A DNA stretch of 56,229 bases from Chloroflexota bacterium. GTDB taxonomy: Bacteria > Chloroflexota > Ktedonobacteria > Ktedonobacterales > JADMIN01. Position numbers and translations under genes: made by a program. The stretch lies in NCBI GenBank assembly GCA_021323855.1, contig JAJPKE010000008.1, positions 1 to 56,229 on the forward strand, written 5' to 3'. Shown one piece after another: positions 1 to 8,261 of this stretch (the stretch's first letter is position 1; the number at the start of each line of letters is the position of its first letter). The notes beneath the pieces are model-generated. The model ran no database searches. It was not told the origin of the DNA and saw nothing but the letters and a program-made list of their open reading frames with translations.

Positions 1-260
1 CGGATCGCCTGCGCGACACTCAACGCCGCTGCTGCCAACGCCGCCCAGATTGCCAGCAGCCGCAGCCAGCGTCTCGTGCTTCCCCAGCGCACGATAGCGC
101 CGGTGGCGAGCATGCTGATGCCCAGCAGCCCCAGGTAGAGGGCGCTTGCCGTTTCAACGATCCCGAAGGGCAACGCCAGAAAGAGCGCAGTGAGGACGAG
201 GAAGAAGCCCACGGCGAGCCACACTAGACTAATGCCATTGCGTGCCCTGGAGATTAGCAC
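1..260 (-). CDS. Membrane protein, partial (cut by left edge)
   Basis: An open frame on the minus strand runs from a GTG at 260 through the left edge. It encodes two hydrophobic helices (around residues 11-31 and 38-53, the first containing VGFFLVLTALFLALPF), an RWGSTRRW basic loop, and the beginning of a third helix. AAAGGAG lies about 10 nt upstream of the GTG. The C-terminus is outside the window, so no family can be assigned. It may be cotranscribed with the gene ending at 277, which lies 16 nt upstream on the same strand. Confidence 0.55.
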   Translation of the reverse strand, partial: MLISRARNGISLVWLAVGFFLVLTALFLALPFGIVETASALYLGLLGISMLATGAIVRWGSTRRWLRLLAIWAALAAAALSVAQAI

Positions 261-276
261 AACTACACATCTCCTT

Positions 277-819
277 TCAGCGAGCAACGTGCAATAACGA
301 CTGAAGAGGAGCGAGCAGCCCAAAGAGGAAGGCGAGCGCCCCGGCGATGGCGAGCAGGTACGTCGCGAGAAACACCAGCGGAATTCTTGCCTCCAGGTGT
401 GAGAAGCTCTGGCTGCGCAGCTTGTCGTTGGAATAGATCGGCAGCAGCTCATCTGGATAGTTGCGCTCAAGCTGGCTCAGGTAGGAAAATCGCAGGCCGA
501 GCCGGTGCGCGTATTTCAGCAGGAATTGGTACCAAAAGATGCATAAGATCAGGCCGGGAGCCACGAGCAGCGCCGACAGGAACAGCAGCAGCGCATCATG
601 CTTGTCCGCGCTCTGCTGGATCAGCAAGGCGACGGCGCCCAGCAGAATAGAGTTGACCGACAGGAATAGGTTGCTGGTGCTATGGCGGCGGTCACTGATG
701 CGGGCCGTCTCCTCCACGAACAACTGATACTGCTCGAATAACTTTCCGCCAAAAGGAGCCTCCGGCATGTTGGGTGCAAGGGGCTGCGCCGGAGTTACGT
801 CGGCTCTATCAGGGTTCAT
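277..819 (-). CDS. RipA-family octameric membrane protein-like
   Basis: Two to four transmembrane segments with the family-typical N-terminal block: FEQYQLFVEETARISDRR followed by STSNLFLSVNSILLGAVALL. This matches the pattern of the RipA octameric membrane protein family (YKLYVEMADRIS.RR..ANSFFLSINT), whose biochemical role is poorly known. The frame stays open to 1044, but ATG 819 has GGAGG five bases upstream and leaves a normal cytoplasmic N-terminus (MNPDRADV), so I chose it. The last hydrophobic pair lies near the C-terminus (LVFLATYLLAIAGALAFLFG). Family call is from motif memory; function unknown. Confidence 0.6.
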   Translation of the reverse strand: MNPDRADVTPAQPLAPNMPEAPFGGKLFEQYQLFVEETARISDRRHSTSNLFLSVNSILLGAVALLIQQSADKHDALLLFLSALLVAPGLILCIFWYQFLLKYAHRLGLRFSYLSQLERNYPDELLPIYSNDKLRSQSFSHLEARIPLVFLATYLLAIAGALAFLFGLLAPLQSLLHVAR

Positions 820-1089
820 CCAGCCTCCGATCATCGCATACTGTACACTGGCCGCTGCCAGAACGAGTATACACCAAACGTAGGTGTGGATGATGTCCTC
901 CTGGTGGATGCCATTCTCAGGTATACGGAGTGGCGCATTCCAGTTTCCTCTCGCTTGGGCGATTGGGTGGCGCGCCTGGGGGCGGTGGAGGCAGTGATCG
1001 GCTTCTTTCTGGATTGCCACCTTCAGCAAACGTGTCCTGAGCAATTAGATAAAATGACTCAATGAGCAGCGAGAAGACGGCTGATTAGG

Positions 1090-2409
1090 TTACGATGGCG
1101 AGGGCAGCGCGTCTCCTGGTAGCTCTACTTCGGGCGCTGGCGGAGTGGATGCTTTTGCTGGCTCTTTCGTCTGGCTGTCGGGTGGCGCAGGAGGTTGGGC
1201 TACCACCGTGGAGAACGACACGTCGGCGGTCGTTTGCCTGGCGCGGCGGGCCAGGGGCGCCAGCACGCGCACGATGGTGATCTGGATCAGCGCCGCCGCT
1301 GGCACCGCCAGCACCGCGCCAACGATGCCCAGCAGTTGCGCGCCGATGATGACGGCGACCAGCACAGTAAACGGGTTGACGTGGACTGCGCGGCTCATCA
1401 CCAGCGGCGTGATAGTATTGCCCTCCAATTGCTGCAACAGCATGAAAAAGATGATGACGACCAGTGCTTTGGGCAGATCGGAGGATATCAGCGTTACGAC
1501 CACGGCGACCGAGCCGCTGATCCACGGACCGAGATAGGGAATCATCTCCGTCAGTCCAGCGAGGATGCCGAGCAGCAGCGCATACGGCACACCGATGATC
1601 GCCAGCCCAACGCCGGTAAGGATACCGATGATGAACATGTCTATCAGCGTGCCGATGAGGTAACCGCCGAGGCCCTGCGACATCTCCCGGATGATGCTAT
1701 CGGCCTGCCCGCGAATGGTTTCGGGAAAGAGGTCGAGAACAAAGGGTTTGAGCGCCTGAGTAGTGCTGAGCCAGAAGAGCGCCAGCGTAATGATGACGAC
1801 CACGCTGAAGAAGCTGCCGAAGATGCCGCCTGCCGCGTTCAGAGGCAGGGTGATGAGGCGCAGCAACGTCTGCCCGATAAGTGGACCAACGTTATCTACG
1901 ACCGTCTTTAGAAAATTTTGCAGGCCAGGGTTGGCGGCAAGGTCCTTCTCAATCTGCGTCAGGAATCGCTGCGCATGGTCAATGTACGTCGGCATGTCTG
2001 TAGCGAATTGGGCAATCTGCTTGGCGACGGGGTCAATCAGCAGCGAGGTGAGGAAGCCGATCACCAGCGCGGCAACCAGATAGATCAGCAGAACGCCGAT
2101 AGGACGAGGGATATGGGCGCGGCGGTAGAGCCAGTTGACCAGGGGACGTATGCCTTCCGCCAGGATCAGCGCGATGAAGACGAGAATCAGCGCGCTGATC
2201 ACTTTGCTCAGCACCACCAGCAGGATGACGCCGAAGATCAGCAGCGCCAGCGCCAGCCAGATCGTGCGCGGTGTCACGGAGATGATGATCCGGCGGCTGC
2301 TTCGCGCTGCCGTCGTAGCTGGCGTGGCTGTACTAGCCGCCATTGCGGAGGCGGATGGCGGCGGCTGTTCCGGTTCCGGCACGGCTGAGATGGCTGGCGT
2401 CGAATCCAT
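1090..2409 (-). CDS. AI-2E family transporter (PerM/TqsA-like)
   Basis: A 439-residue integral membrane protein with the layout of the AI-2E exporter family (PF01594): a Pro/Ala-rich cytoplasmic N-terminus of about 55 residues, paired helices (WLALALLIFGVILLVVLSKV), an amphipathic soluble middle (PVAKQIAQFATDMPTY), and a C-terminal block containing GLTEMIPYLGPWISG and the family hallmark QQLEGNTITPLVMSR. Some family members export autoinducer-2 and others act as Na+/H+ antiporters, so the substrate cannot be read from sequence. ATG 2409 is preceded by GGGAG with a 5-nt gap; the longer frame to 2499 lacks such a site. The C-terminal tail is Pro/Glu-rich. Confidence 0.88.
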   Translation of the reverse strand: MDSTPAISAVPEPEQPPPSASAMAASTATPATTAARSSRRIIISVTPRTIWLALALLIFGVILLVVLSKVISALILVFIALILAEGIRPLVNWLYRRAHIPRPIGVLLIYLVAALVIGFLTSLLIDPVAKQIAQFATDMPTYIDHAQRFLTQIEKDLAANPGLQNFLKTVVDNVGPLIGQTLLRLITLPLNAAGGIFGSFFSVVVIITLALFWLSTTQALKPFVLDLFPETIRGQADSIIREMSQGLGGYLIGTLIDMFIIGILTGVGLAIIGVPYALLLGILAGLTEMIPYLGPWISGSVAVVVTLISSDLPKALVVIIFFMLLQQLEGNTITPLVMSRAVHVNPFTVLVAVIIGAQLLGIVGAVLAVPAAALIQITIVRVLAPLARRARQTTADVSFSTVVAQPPAPPDSQTKEPAKASTPPAPEVELPGDALPSPS

Positions 2410-2530
2410 GAGAACTCCCACTCTCTGGCCCGCGCAATGAGACGGTGAAAAGTGCCTGTATGCGATATGAATGTATGAGCGTATCTGCCCAACTTGCACA
2501 ACTCATGCCGCCCGCCATCGGGGCCATCTC

Positions 2531-3409
2531 TCATTGAGATTCGTCTACCGGCAATCCAGCTTCGCGCCACGCGGGGAAGCCGCCGTTCAGCGCGCTGGCG
2601 CGATAGCCACGCGCATGCAGCAGCGCCGCCGCCCGCTCACCACGCGACTGGCCGGGATGGTGCATATTGCAGTAGGTGACGACCGGGCGGTCCGGCGCCA
2701 ACTCTCCAAGCCTGCCTTCCAGGCTATCCAGCGGAATGTTGACGGCACCCGCAACATGGCCGCGCGCATATTCTTTCGCGTCGCGCACATCAATGACGAG
2801 TGGCGATTGCGCCGCCTGTTGCGCTGCCTGTACAGCAGCGGGAGCGATCAGGTCGCAGACGATGGGTTCTTCCTTGCCAGTGACCGCTTCCAACTGCGCC
2901 CGCACCGCCGCTGCGCGCTCCGCCTCGCCCATCCGCAGGTAATACTTCTCGAACTCCTGCAATGGCCAGATGAAGCCGTTGGCCTGCACCTCACCGAAGA
3001 GCGGTCCGCCTGGCTCATTGTCGTCATAGGAATTGAGCGCGGCGAACTCCGCGTCGGGGAAACGCTGTGTCGCTGCAATCAGGTTATCCAGCGAGCGTTC
3101 CGCGCTGTCTACCACGGTTTGCCAGGGGATATCGGCGTGCGTCTCGAAGGTGCGCAGGTTCAGCGCCTCGAAGTCCACGTTTTTAGGCGCAGGCTCGCCA
3201 CGCTCGAAGTAGCCCATGCGCTCGACCATATAGTCCATCCAAAAGCCAGCGGCGGCCAGCACGTCTTTGGCGGACCACTGCTGCGGCGTGCCACGCGCGG
3301 CGCGCTCTGCCTCGCTGCGGCTCTCCACGAATGCGCGCATCACCGCGCGGGTTTCTCTGAACTCCGCCAGCAATTCGTCGCAGCGAGTTTGGTAAGGTTG
3401 CTCTGCCAT
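2531..3409 (-). CDS. DinB/ClbS-like domain fused to rhodanese domain
   Basis: Residues 1-175 form a helical DinB/ClbS-like four-helix domain (QQWSAKDVLAAAGFWMDYM, a DinB-type helix with no His here). Residues 190-290 are a rhodanese domain: LVIDVRDAKEYARGHVAGAV, then VVTYCNMHHPGQSRGERAA with nucleophile Cys247, then LNGGFPAWREAGLPV. The catalytic loop has eight residues between Cys and Arg, longer than in ordinary sulfurtransferases, so the substrate may differ. DinB-superfamily proteins include thiol-dependent enzymes, so a thiol or sulfane-sulfur role is a reasonable inference, not shown. No operon partner is obvious; the divergent neighbour is a peptidase. Confidence 0.8.
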   Translation of the reverse strand: MAEQPYQTRCDELLAEFRETRAVMRAFVESRSEAERAARGTPQQWSAKDVLAAAGFWMDYMVERMGYFERGEPAPKNVDFEALNLRTFETHADIPWQTVVDSAERSLDNLIAATQRFPDAEFAALNSYDDNEPGGPLFGEVQANGFIWPLQEFEKYYLRMGEAERAAAVRAQLEAVTGKEEPIVCDLIAPAAVQAAQQAAQSPLVIDVRDAKEYARGHVAGAVNIPLDSLEGRLGELAPDRPVVTYCNMHHPGQSRGERAAALLHARGYRASALNGGFPAWREAGLPVDESQ

Positions 3410-3564
3410 CGTTCGGCCCTCCTGTTGGTAGGATGTTCAATTTATGTACTGACAATGATTCTACACATTGCGCGGACATCTCCTGTCATATTTGGCTTGC
3501 AATGAGCCACGAACCCCAGAAAATTTCAGCGAAAATTTTCTTTTGCATGCTACACTCACCAGCG

Positions 3565-3652
3565 GCGCATTCGGTCATGCGCCCGGCTGTAAACAGCCGG
3601 AGTACGCGCGAACCGGCTGAAGCCATGCCGGTTTCGCCACGCATCGTATGCG
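3565..3652. repeat. Array of four short hairpins (REP-like)
   Basis: Four successive inverted repeats: GCGCAT/ATGCGC at 3565-3582, CCGGCTG/CAGCCGG at 3583-3600, AACCGGC/GCCGGTT at 3611-3633 and CGCAT/ATGCG at 3640-3652. The last ends just before the ribosome-binding site of the peptidase gene. A similar array with different stems lies at 35189-35309. Confidence 0.7.
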
Positions 3653-3665
3653 AAAGAGGCGCATG

Positions 3666-4616
3666 ATGGCAGCAGTGACAAATGAGAGCCAGCCGCTTGT
3701 CCCGCAAACGGGTGTTTCCGGGCGTGTGCTGGAATACGACTTTCCTTCATTTCAGGTGGGCATTGCCGAATATGCGGAGGGGCCGACCGGCTGCACAGTG
3801 TTCACGTTTCCCAATGGCTCGGAGGCTGTCTGTGATGAGCGCGGCGGCATGGTGGGGCGCTTCGGCGATTACCCTACCCCCGATGCGCTGTTCTTCGCCG
3901 GTGGCTCAATCTATGGGATGGAAGTTGCAGCAGGCATCACCGCCGAACTCTTTGAGCGCCTTCAGCCGTCGCCCTTTGAGGGCACGATAGCCATCAACGG
4001 CGCCATCCTCTTTGACTTCGGGCCGCGCAACACACTGATCTACCCGGATAAGGCGCTGGGCCGCGCCGCTGTTGCCGCCGCGCGGCCAAACGTCTTTCCA
4101 CTGGGCGCGCATGGCGCGGGACGCTCCGCCAGTTGTGGCGGCGTCTTCGACTTTGCGCGCGCCGAACCGTCCGGCCAGGGCGGCGCATTTCGTCAGGTGG
4201 GCGAAACGAAAATCGCGGTGTTTACTGTGGTGAACGCGCTGGGGGCCGTCGTGGACCGGCAGGGCAACGTCGTTCGGGGCAACCGCGACCCGCAGAGCGG
4301 AGCACGCCTCCACCCACTGCGTGACCTGGAGCAGCGCATCGCCAGTGACCGGCCTACCGCCTCGCCGGGCGGCAATACTACACTGACGGCGCTGGTGACG
4401 AATCAGCGGCTCAGCACGCATGTGCTCCAGCAGTTGAGCCGCCAGGTCCATTCTTCGATGGCACGGGCCATTGTGCCATTTCATACGCTGATGGATGGCG
4501 ATGTCTTCTATGCGGTGACGACGAACGAAGTGGAGCACCCCCAGCTTAGCGTCGCCGCTTTGGGGTTGCTCGCCTCCGAACTGGCCTGGGATGCAATTCT
4601 CAGCATCTACGAATAG
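3666..4616 (+). CDS. P1 family (DmpA/S58-like) N-terminal nucleophile peptidase
   Basis: About 316 residues. The family landmarks are present: GCTVFTFPNGSEAVCDERGG near the N-terminus, DALFFAGGSIYGMEVAAG, the GAHGAGRSASCGG glycine-rich stretch, and the autoprocessing region GGNTTLTALVTN followed by ARAIVPFHTLMDGDVFYAV. S58 enzymes such as L-aminopeptidase DmpA cleave themselves to expose a catalytic Ser or Thr; here the residue at that place is Thr in GNTT. The substrate is unknown. ATG codons at 3663 and 3666 both follow AGAGG; I chose 3666 for spacing, and the upstream ATG at 3648 falls inside a hairpin. Confidence 0.85.
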   Translation: MAAVTNESQPLVPQTGVSGRVLEYDFPSFQVGIAEYAEGPTGCTVFTFPNGSEAVCDERGGMVGRFGDYPTPDALFFAGGSIYGMEVAAGITAELFERLQPSPFEGTIAINGAILFDFGPRNTLIYPDKALGRAAVAAARPNVFPLGAHGAGRSASCGGVFDFARAEPSGQGGAFRQVGETKIAVFTVVNALGAVVDRQGNVVRGNRDPQSGARLHPLRDLEQRIASDRPTASPGGNTTLTALVTNQRLSTHVLQQLSRQVHSSMARAIVPFHTLMDGDVFYAVTTNEVEHPQLSVAALGLLASELAWDAILSIYE

Positions 4617-4636
4617 CGCACGCCGGCAAAAGGCAT

Positions 4637-4688
4637 CCGCCCGCTGGTGGCACTCCCGATCCCGGACGGGAGAACTACCAACGGACGG
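4637..4688. terminator. Stem-loop between convergent genes
   Basis: An inner stem CTCCCG/CGGGAG (4653-4658 with 4667-4672) sits within an outer imperfect stem CCGcCCGcTGGT pairing with ACCAaCGGaCGG (4637-4648 with 4677-4688, two mismatches). It lies between the convergent peptidase gene and the DUF4097 gene. No long T run follows on either side, so a bidirectional terminator role is only likely. Confidence 0.45.
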
Positions 4689-4767
4689 ACGCATCTATGT
4701 ACACGCCTGAGCAGGCGGAAACGCTGTGTTTGCGTTAACCCATGTCTAACCCATGCCAGCCCGGATG

Positions 4768-5886
4768 TCAGTTCGGCTCGATGGTGATATTGCCGGCGTC
4801 GGTGACAACGGTGATTGTCGCCGCTGGATTAGCACCAGTCCCAAGATCACCATTCGCCGAGGCATTGGCAGCATCCTTATTCACCGGCACGGACCAGGTA
4901 GAGTCAATCGAGATGGTGCCAGCATTGGTGGTAGCCGTAAGATGGGCATTGGTGTTGGCGGGCAATTGTAGCGTCACATTGCCGGCGCTGGTGTGCGTAT
5001 CGAGCGCGGCCTGCTGCCCCAGGCTGCCATCGAACGTGATGTTGCCAGCGTCGCTCCGCAGCGAGGTATGGGCGTTGGCCGTTACTGACTCCAGTTTGAC
5101 ATTGCCAGCATCAGTCTGGAACGTTGACGCGCTGGTCAGTGTGCCGTCGCTGACGGTGACGTTACCGGCGGCGCTCTTGAGGCTCATCGTGCCGGAAATG
5201 CCCTCCACCTCCACATTACCCGCCGAACTCGTGAAGTCGAGATTGCTGGTAGCCGGTGTGGTAATCGTCAGGTTCACCCAGCGATGACTCAAGAGGAAGT
5301 TGCCATCACTGGCATGGACTTCGATATCTATCGTGCTGCCGGATTGATTCATCGTCACACTGATCGAATTGAGCGCGGACTGCGAGTTGCCGCCGATGCT
5401 GGCCTGCGCGTGCTTCTCCACGCGAACCTGCACGCCAGTGCTGTTGCCCGGCTGCACCGTCACGTCGCCTACGTCGTTGTGCAGGCGAATCAGCGGCGTG
5501 CCGGTGACGCTGAAGCTCTGGCTGGTCGTGCTCGTGACGGTCGGGCCAGCGAAGATGGAGCCAGTGACCACTGCGGTGGCGCACCCCAGCAGCAACAGCA
5601 GCACTACGCCGGTCGCCAGGCAGCCACCAAGCAACTTGACGGGCAGCGGAATGGGTGTGTGGCGCCGCTCAACCGGCAGCGGATAGTCGTTCGGCATCAT
5701 GCGCCGGGGATTCCCCTGTCCGCTCTCTTCACTGGGAGCGCCATACATGCTCTCCGCAGCGCCGGAACTGGTGGGATAGTCGTTCGGCATCATCTTGCGC
5801 GCCGCGCCAGTTAGGTCGCTGGCGCCAGCGGGCTGTGATTGTTGTTGCGACGGCTGTTCTGAATATGGCTGGAAATCGTTGCTCAT
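4768..5886 (-). CDS. DUF4097 family beta-helix protein, membrane-anchored
   Basis: A cytoplasmic N-terminus of about 95 residues is followed by one transmembrane segment (LLGGCLATGVVLLLLLGC) and an extracytoplasmic domain of beta-helix rungs. Each rung carries an AGN motif: SSAGNVEV, SAAGNVTV, TDAGNVKL, SDAGNITF, TSAGNVTL, TNAGTISI, TDAGNITI. This is the signature of DUF4097 proteins, which often accompany envelope stress or polymer-sensing genes; function is not established. The cytoplasmic tail contains the same octapeptide twice, KMMPNDYP and RMMPNDYP, about 33 residues apart. ATG 5886 gives MSNDFQPY; an in-frame GTG nine bases upstream is a possible alternative. Confidence 0.75.
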   Translation of the reverse strand: MSNDFQPYSEQPSQQQSQPAGASDLTGAARKMMPNDYPTSSGAAESMYGAPSEESGQGNPRRMMPNDYPLPVERRHTPIPLPVKLLGGCLATGVVLLLLLGCATAVVTGSIFAGPTVTSTTSQSFSVTGTPLIRLHNDVGDVTVQPGNSTGVQVRVEKHAQASIGGNSQSALNSISVTMNQSGSTIDIEVHASDGNFLLSHRWVNLTITTPATSNLDFTSSAGNVEVEGISGTMSLKSAAGNVTVSDGTLTSASTFQTDAGNVKLESVTANAHTSLRSDAGNITFDGSLGQQAALDTHTSAGNVTLQLPANTNAHLTATTNAGTISIDSTWSVPVNKDAANASANGDLGTGANPAATITVVTDAGNITIEPN

Positions 5887-6126
5887 ACGGGTCACACATC
5901 CTTTTCTCACAGGATTGCCCTGCTATTGAACTATCGAACGCTTTGTACGTTTTCACGTCTCTGCTGTACCTGACTGGATACACTCGTAGTATGGAACCGA
6001 GATGTGTGTGAAGTATGGCAAAAGTGTAGCAATTCGGACGCAAAAGTATGCAAAAGGGCGTCGGAGGGTCATGGTATGAAGGAGCGGATACGTCCCGTGC
6101 AGAGAGGCCGACGGCTCAATCCGCGC

Positions 6127-6185
6127 AGAAGCACTTGCCGTGACAAAGCCTGCCCCTAGACTGCGGGGCAGGCAACCGTGCTTCT
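6127..6185. terminator. Nested stem-loop after methyltransferase gene
   Basis: Outer arms AGAAGCAC (6127-6134) and GTGCTTCT (6178-6185) enclose an inner GCCTGCCCC/GGGGCAGGC stem (6148-6173). It starts next to the stop codon at 6187, so it is well placed as a terminator for the leftward gene, although no clear U run follows. It may also belong to the hairpin-repeat family seen elsewhere in the window. The rest of the 300-bp gap 5887-6186 shows no gene. Confidence 0.5.
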
Positions 6186-6186
6186 C

Positions 6187-6873
6187 TTATACCCATCGGT
6201 AGTGGATACGGAACCGCCAGCGGATGGTCGTCTGGCCCGTCCGCTTGAGGTGAGCGATAGCGCGACGGCCAAAGATAAAGCCGTAGGTACGGAGAATGTT
6301 GTTCTGTGTACCGTAGTCTTGCACCGAATCAAAGTCGATCATTGAGAAGCCATGACGCTCCGTAAGGTCGCAGGTCGCGGCCTCTAGGCCAGGGGCTGGG
6401 TCCCCAATGATATGATCCAGCTCTCCGCCATACCAATGGGGAGCAATTCCTACCTGCAGGAGTACCCCTGGCCGACGGACCACCCGGAGCGCCTCCTCCA
6501 CCGCGAGTGGAGCGGTAATTGCCATGACCATGTCCACCGCGCCATCCGGCAACGGGATCGCCTCTGCAGAACCTGCAAAGAAGGAGACGTTCTCCACGCC
6601 GTTGTCCCGAGCAGACTGCTCTGCCACCGCACGCATGGCTGCCTCCGGCTCGACGCCAATGACCTGGGCCGCATACCGCGACAGAGGAAGCGCCGATTGC
6701 CCACCACCCGCGCCGATGTCGAGGACGGTCTTGCCCACGACATCGAATCGCTCCCTGACCACCTGGAGTATACTCGGCTGATAGGAGAAGGAGGCGAAGG
6801 TGTTGTAGATTTCAGGATAATCGCGATACAGGACATCCCAGCGGTTCTCTATCGTCTCCGGATACTGCTTCAT
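6187..6873 (-). CDS. Class I SAM-dependent methyltransferase
   Basis: About 228 residues with a class I methyltransferase fold: motif I VLDIGAGGGQSALPL, acidic end of beta-2 VIGVEPEAAMRA, motif II/III region FFAGSAEAIPLPDGAVDMVM, then GVLLQVGIAPHWYGG. The N-terminus RWDVLYRDYPEIYNTFASF resembles the DYP-containing lead of UbiE/Methyltransf_11 proteins. The methyl acceptor is unknown. ATG 6873 follows GAGG; the frame remains open to 6954 without a better site. The gene lies downstream of and parallel to a response regulator, in the place where a sensor kinase would be expected. Confidence 0.8.
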   Translation of the reverse strand: MKQYPETIENRWDVLYRDYPEIYNTFASFSYQPSILQVVRERFDVVGKTVLDIGAGGGQSALPLSRYAAQVIGVEPEAAMRAVAEQSARDNGVENVSFFAGSAEAIPLPDGAVDMVMAITAPLAVEEALRVVRRPGVLLQVGIAPHWYGGELDHIIGDPAPGLEAATCDLTERHGFSMIDFDSVQDYGTQNNILRTYGFIFGRRAIAHLKRTGQTTIRWRFRIHYRWV

Positions 6874-7011
6874 AGGACACACCTCGCTCCGCATCACATC
6901 CATGCGAGAGAGCAGGACATGCCCCTGCTCAGCATGGATCGCTGCTCCGGCCACCCGGCAACTGAACTGCTGCCAACGGTTGGTGAACCTGCAAGGACGG
7001 ATAGGCTATCC

Positions 7012-7761
7012 TCACACGGTGAAGCGATAGCCGACGCCCCAGACGGTCACGATATTTTCGCCGAGGGGGCCGAGCTTCTTGCGTAGCCGGGTGATATGCG
7101 TGTCTACGGTGCGGTCGAAGCCGTCGTAATCATAGCCCCAGAGATGTTCCAGCAAGAATTCACGGCTGAAGGCGCGGCCAGGATGCGAGGCGAAGAGCAG
7201 CAGCAGATCGAACTCTTTGGGCGTCAAATCGAGTTCTGCGCCGTCCAGCGTCGCCAGATGCGTCGTGGGGTCCACCCGCAGCGCCCCGCGCACAATCACG
7301 CCTGCCGTCGCATCGGTGGGGGCTGTCTCTGCTGCACCTGGCGTGGTGGCGTTGGTGGCATCGAGCGGGCCGCCGATGGGGCCAAGCGCCTGCTCATCGA
7401 GGGAGACACGCCGCAGAATAGCGCGTACCCGCGCCATCAACTCGCGCATGCTGAACGGCTTGACCACGTAGTCGTCGGCGCCGACTTCCAACCCCAGCAC
7501 GCGGTCAATCTCCTCTGAGCGCGCCGTCAGCATGATAATCGGCATCAAATGGCGTTCGCGGATGCGGCGGCAGACCGTCAGCCCATCCAGCCCTGGCAGC
7601 ATCCAATCGAGGATCACCAGTTGCGGCGACTGCTGCTCCACCAGCGCCAGCGCGGACGGTCCATCGAACGCCTGAAAGACGGTATGCCCCTCGCCTTCCA
7701 GATGGTGCCTGATAAGATTGCACATATCGGTTTCATCTTCGACGACCAGAATCGCCGCCAT
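7012..7761 (-). CDS. OmpR/PhoB-type response regulator (orphan)
   Basis: The N-terminal receiver domain has the acidic pocket VVEDET, phospho-acceptor Asp52 in VILDWMLPG, Thr79 in MLTA and Lys101 in VVKPFS. A linker of about 40 residues, rich in Ala and Thr, leads to a C-terminal winged helix (LDLTPKEFDLLLLFASHPG, then DTHITRLRKKLG and VWGVGYRF). It should bind DNA as a phosphorylation-dependent dimer. No histidine kinase lies on either side: downstream is a methyltransferase and upstream is a 500-bp gap. The start ATG 7761 follows a GGGGGTG site. Confidence 0.9.
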   Translation of the reverse strand: MAAILVVEDETDMCNLIRHHLEGEGHTVFQAFDGPSALALVEQQSPQLVILDWMLPGLDGLTVCRRIRERHLMPIIMLTARSEEIDRVLGLEVGADDYVVKPFSMRELMARVRAILRRVSLDEQALGPIGGPLDATNATTPGAAETAPTDATAGVIVRGALRVDPTTHLATLDGAELDLTPKEFDLLLLFASHPGRAFSREFLLEHLWGYDYDGFDRTVDTHITRLRKKLGPLGENIVTVWGVGYRFTV

Positions 7762-7860
7762 GCGTCACCCCCAACCGCTCAGAAATCCGGCTATCGCAAT
7801 ACTCCACTGTCTATGCCACAACGGTGCGTATCTTCCCTCTCCCTCACCATATCCACAGTC

Positions 7861-7878
7861 GCAGACATTCCTGTCTGC
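7861..7878. repeat. Short palindromic repeat, copy 1
   Basis: GCAGACA TTCC TGTCTGC forms a perfect stem with a 4-nt loop. A near-identical copy is found at 31215-31231 inside a coding sequence. Confidence 0.55.
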
Positions 7879-7890
7879 GCTACCAGCCAC

Positions 7891-7946
7891 TTGACGGGTG
7901 GGCAGGCGCATGCTATGCTCATCACACTATATCAATAGTGATATAG
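7891..7946 (+). promoter_or_regulatory. Promoter with palindromic operator, facing TIR gene
   Basis: A -35 TTGACG (7891-7896) and -10 TATGCT (7914-7919) are separated by 17 nt. The palindrome CTATATCA-ATAG-TGATATAG (7927-7946) covers the predicted start of transcription, a typical repressor site. Transcription would run toward the TIR gene at 8262, leaving a long 5' region. Within the 7762-8261 gap I see no other convincing gene; a 79-codon frame from 7971 has unremarkable composition. Confidence 0.55.
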
Positions 7947-8261
7947 CACCCAGTTCACGCGACACTGGAGATGCGCCGGCCTGCTTCGCCGCCAGAGATA
8001 CCCGGAGATCACCCGGAGATTACGAGGGCGCAGACCAGAAACCAGAGACAAGCGTATCACAAAACGAGTGAGAAGCAAACAGAGCAAATGTGGCGGAGAC
8101 CATGCAATCAGGCGCTTGTCTTTACCGGCGACATCGGCTATACTGGCTACGCCAGAATACGCAGAATAGCCAGAATACCTGGCGCATATCGCGCAATGCG
8201 CACACCGTGAACATAGAGCGCGCGTTAGCACACGCAAGAGAGCAGAGCGGAGGGCCGCTGC

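Noticed and set aside
2471..3505. 344-codon plus-strand frame over the DinB-rhodanese gene
   Set aside because: Composition unlike protein and no domains; the minus-strand gene explains the region.
6148..6173. Riboswitch ahead of a gene
   Set aside because: The hairpin lies after the stop codon of the leftward gene and shows no conserved riboswitch core.
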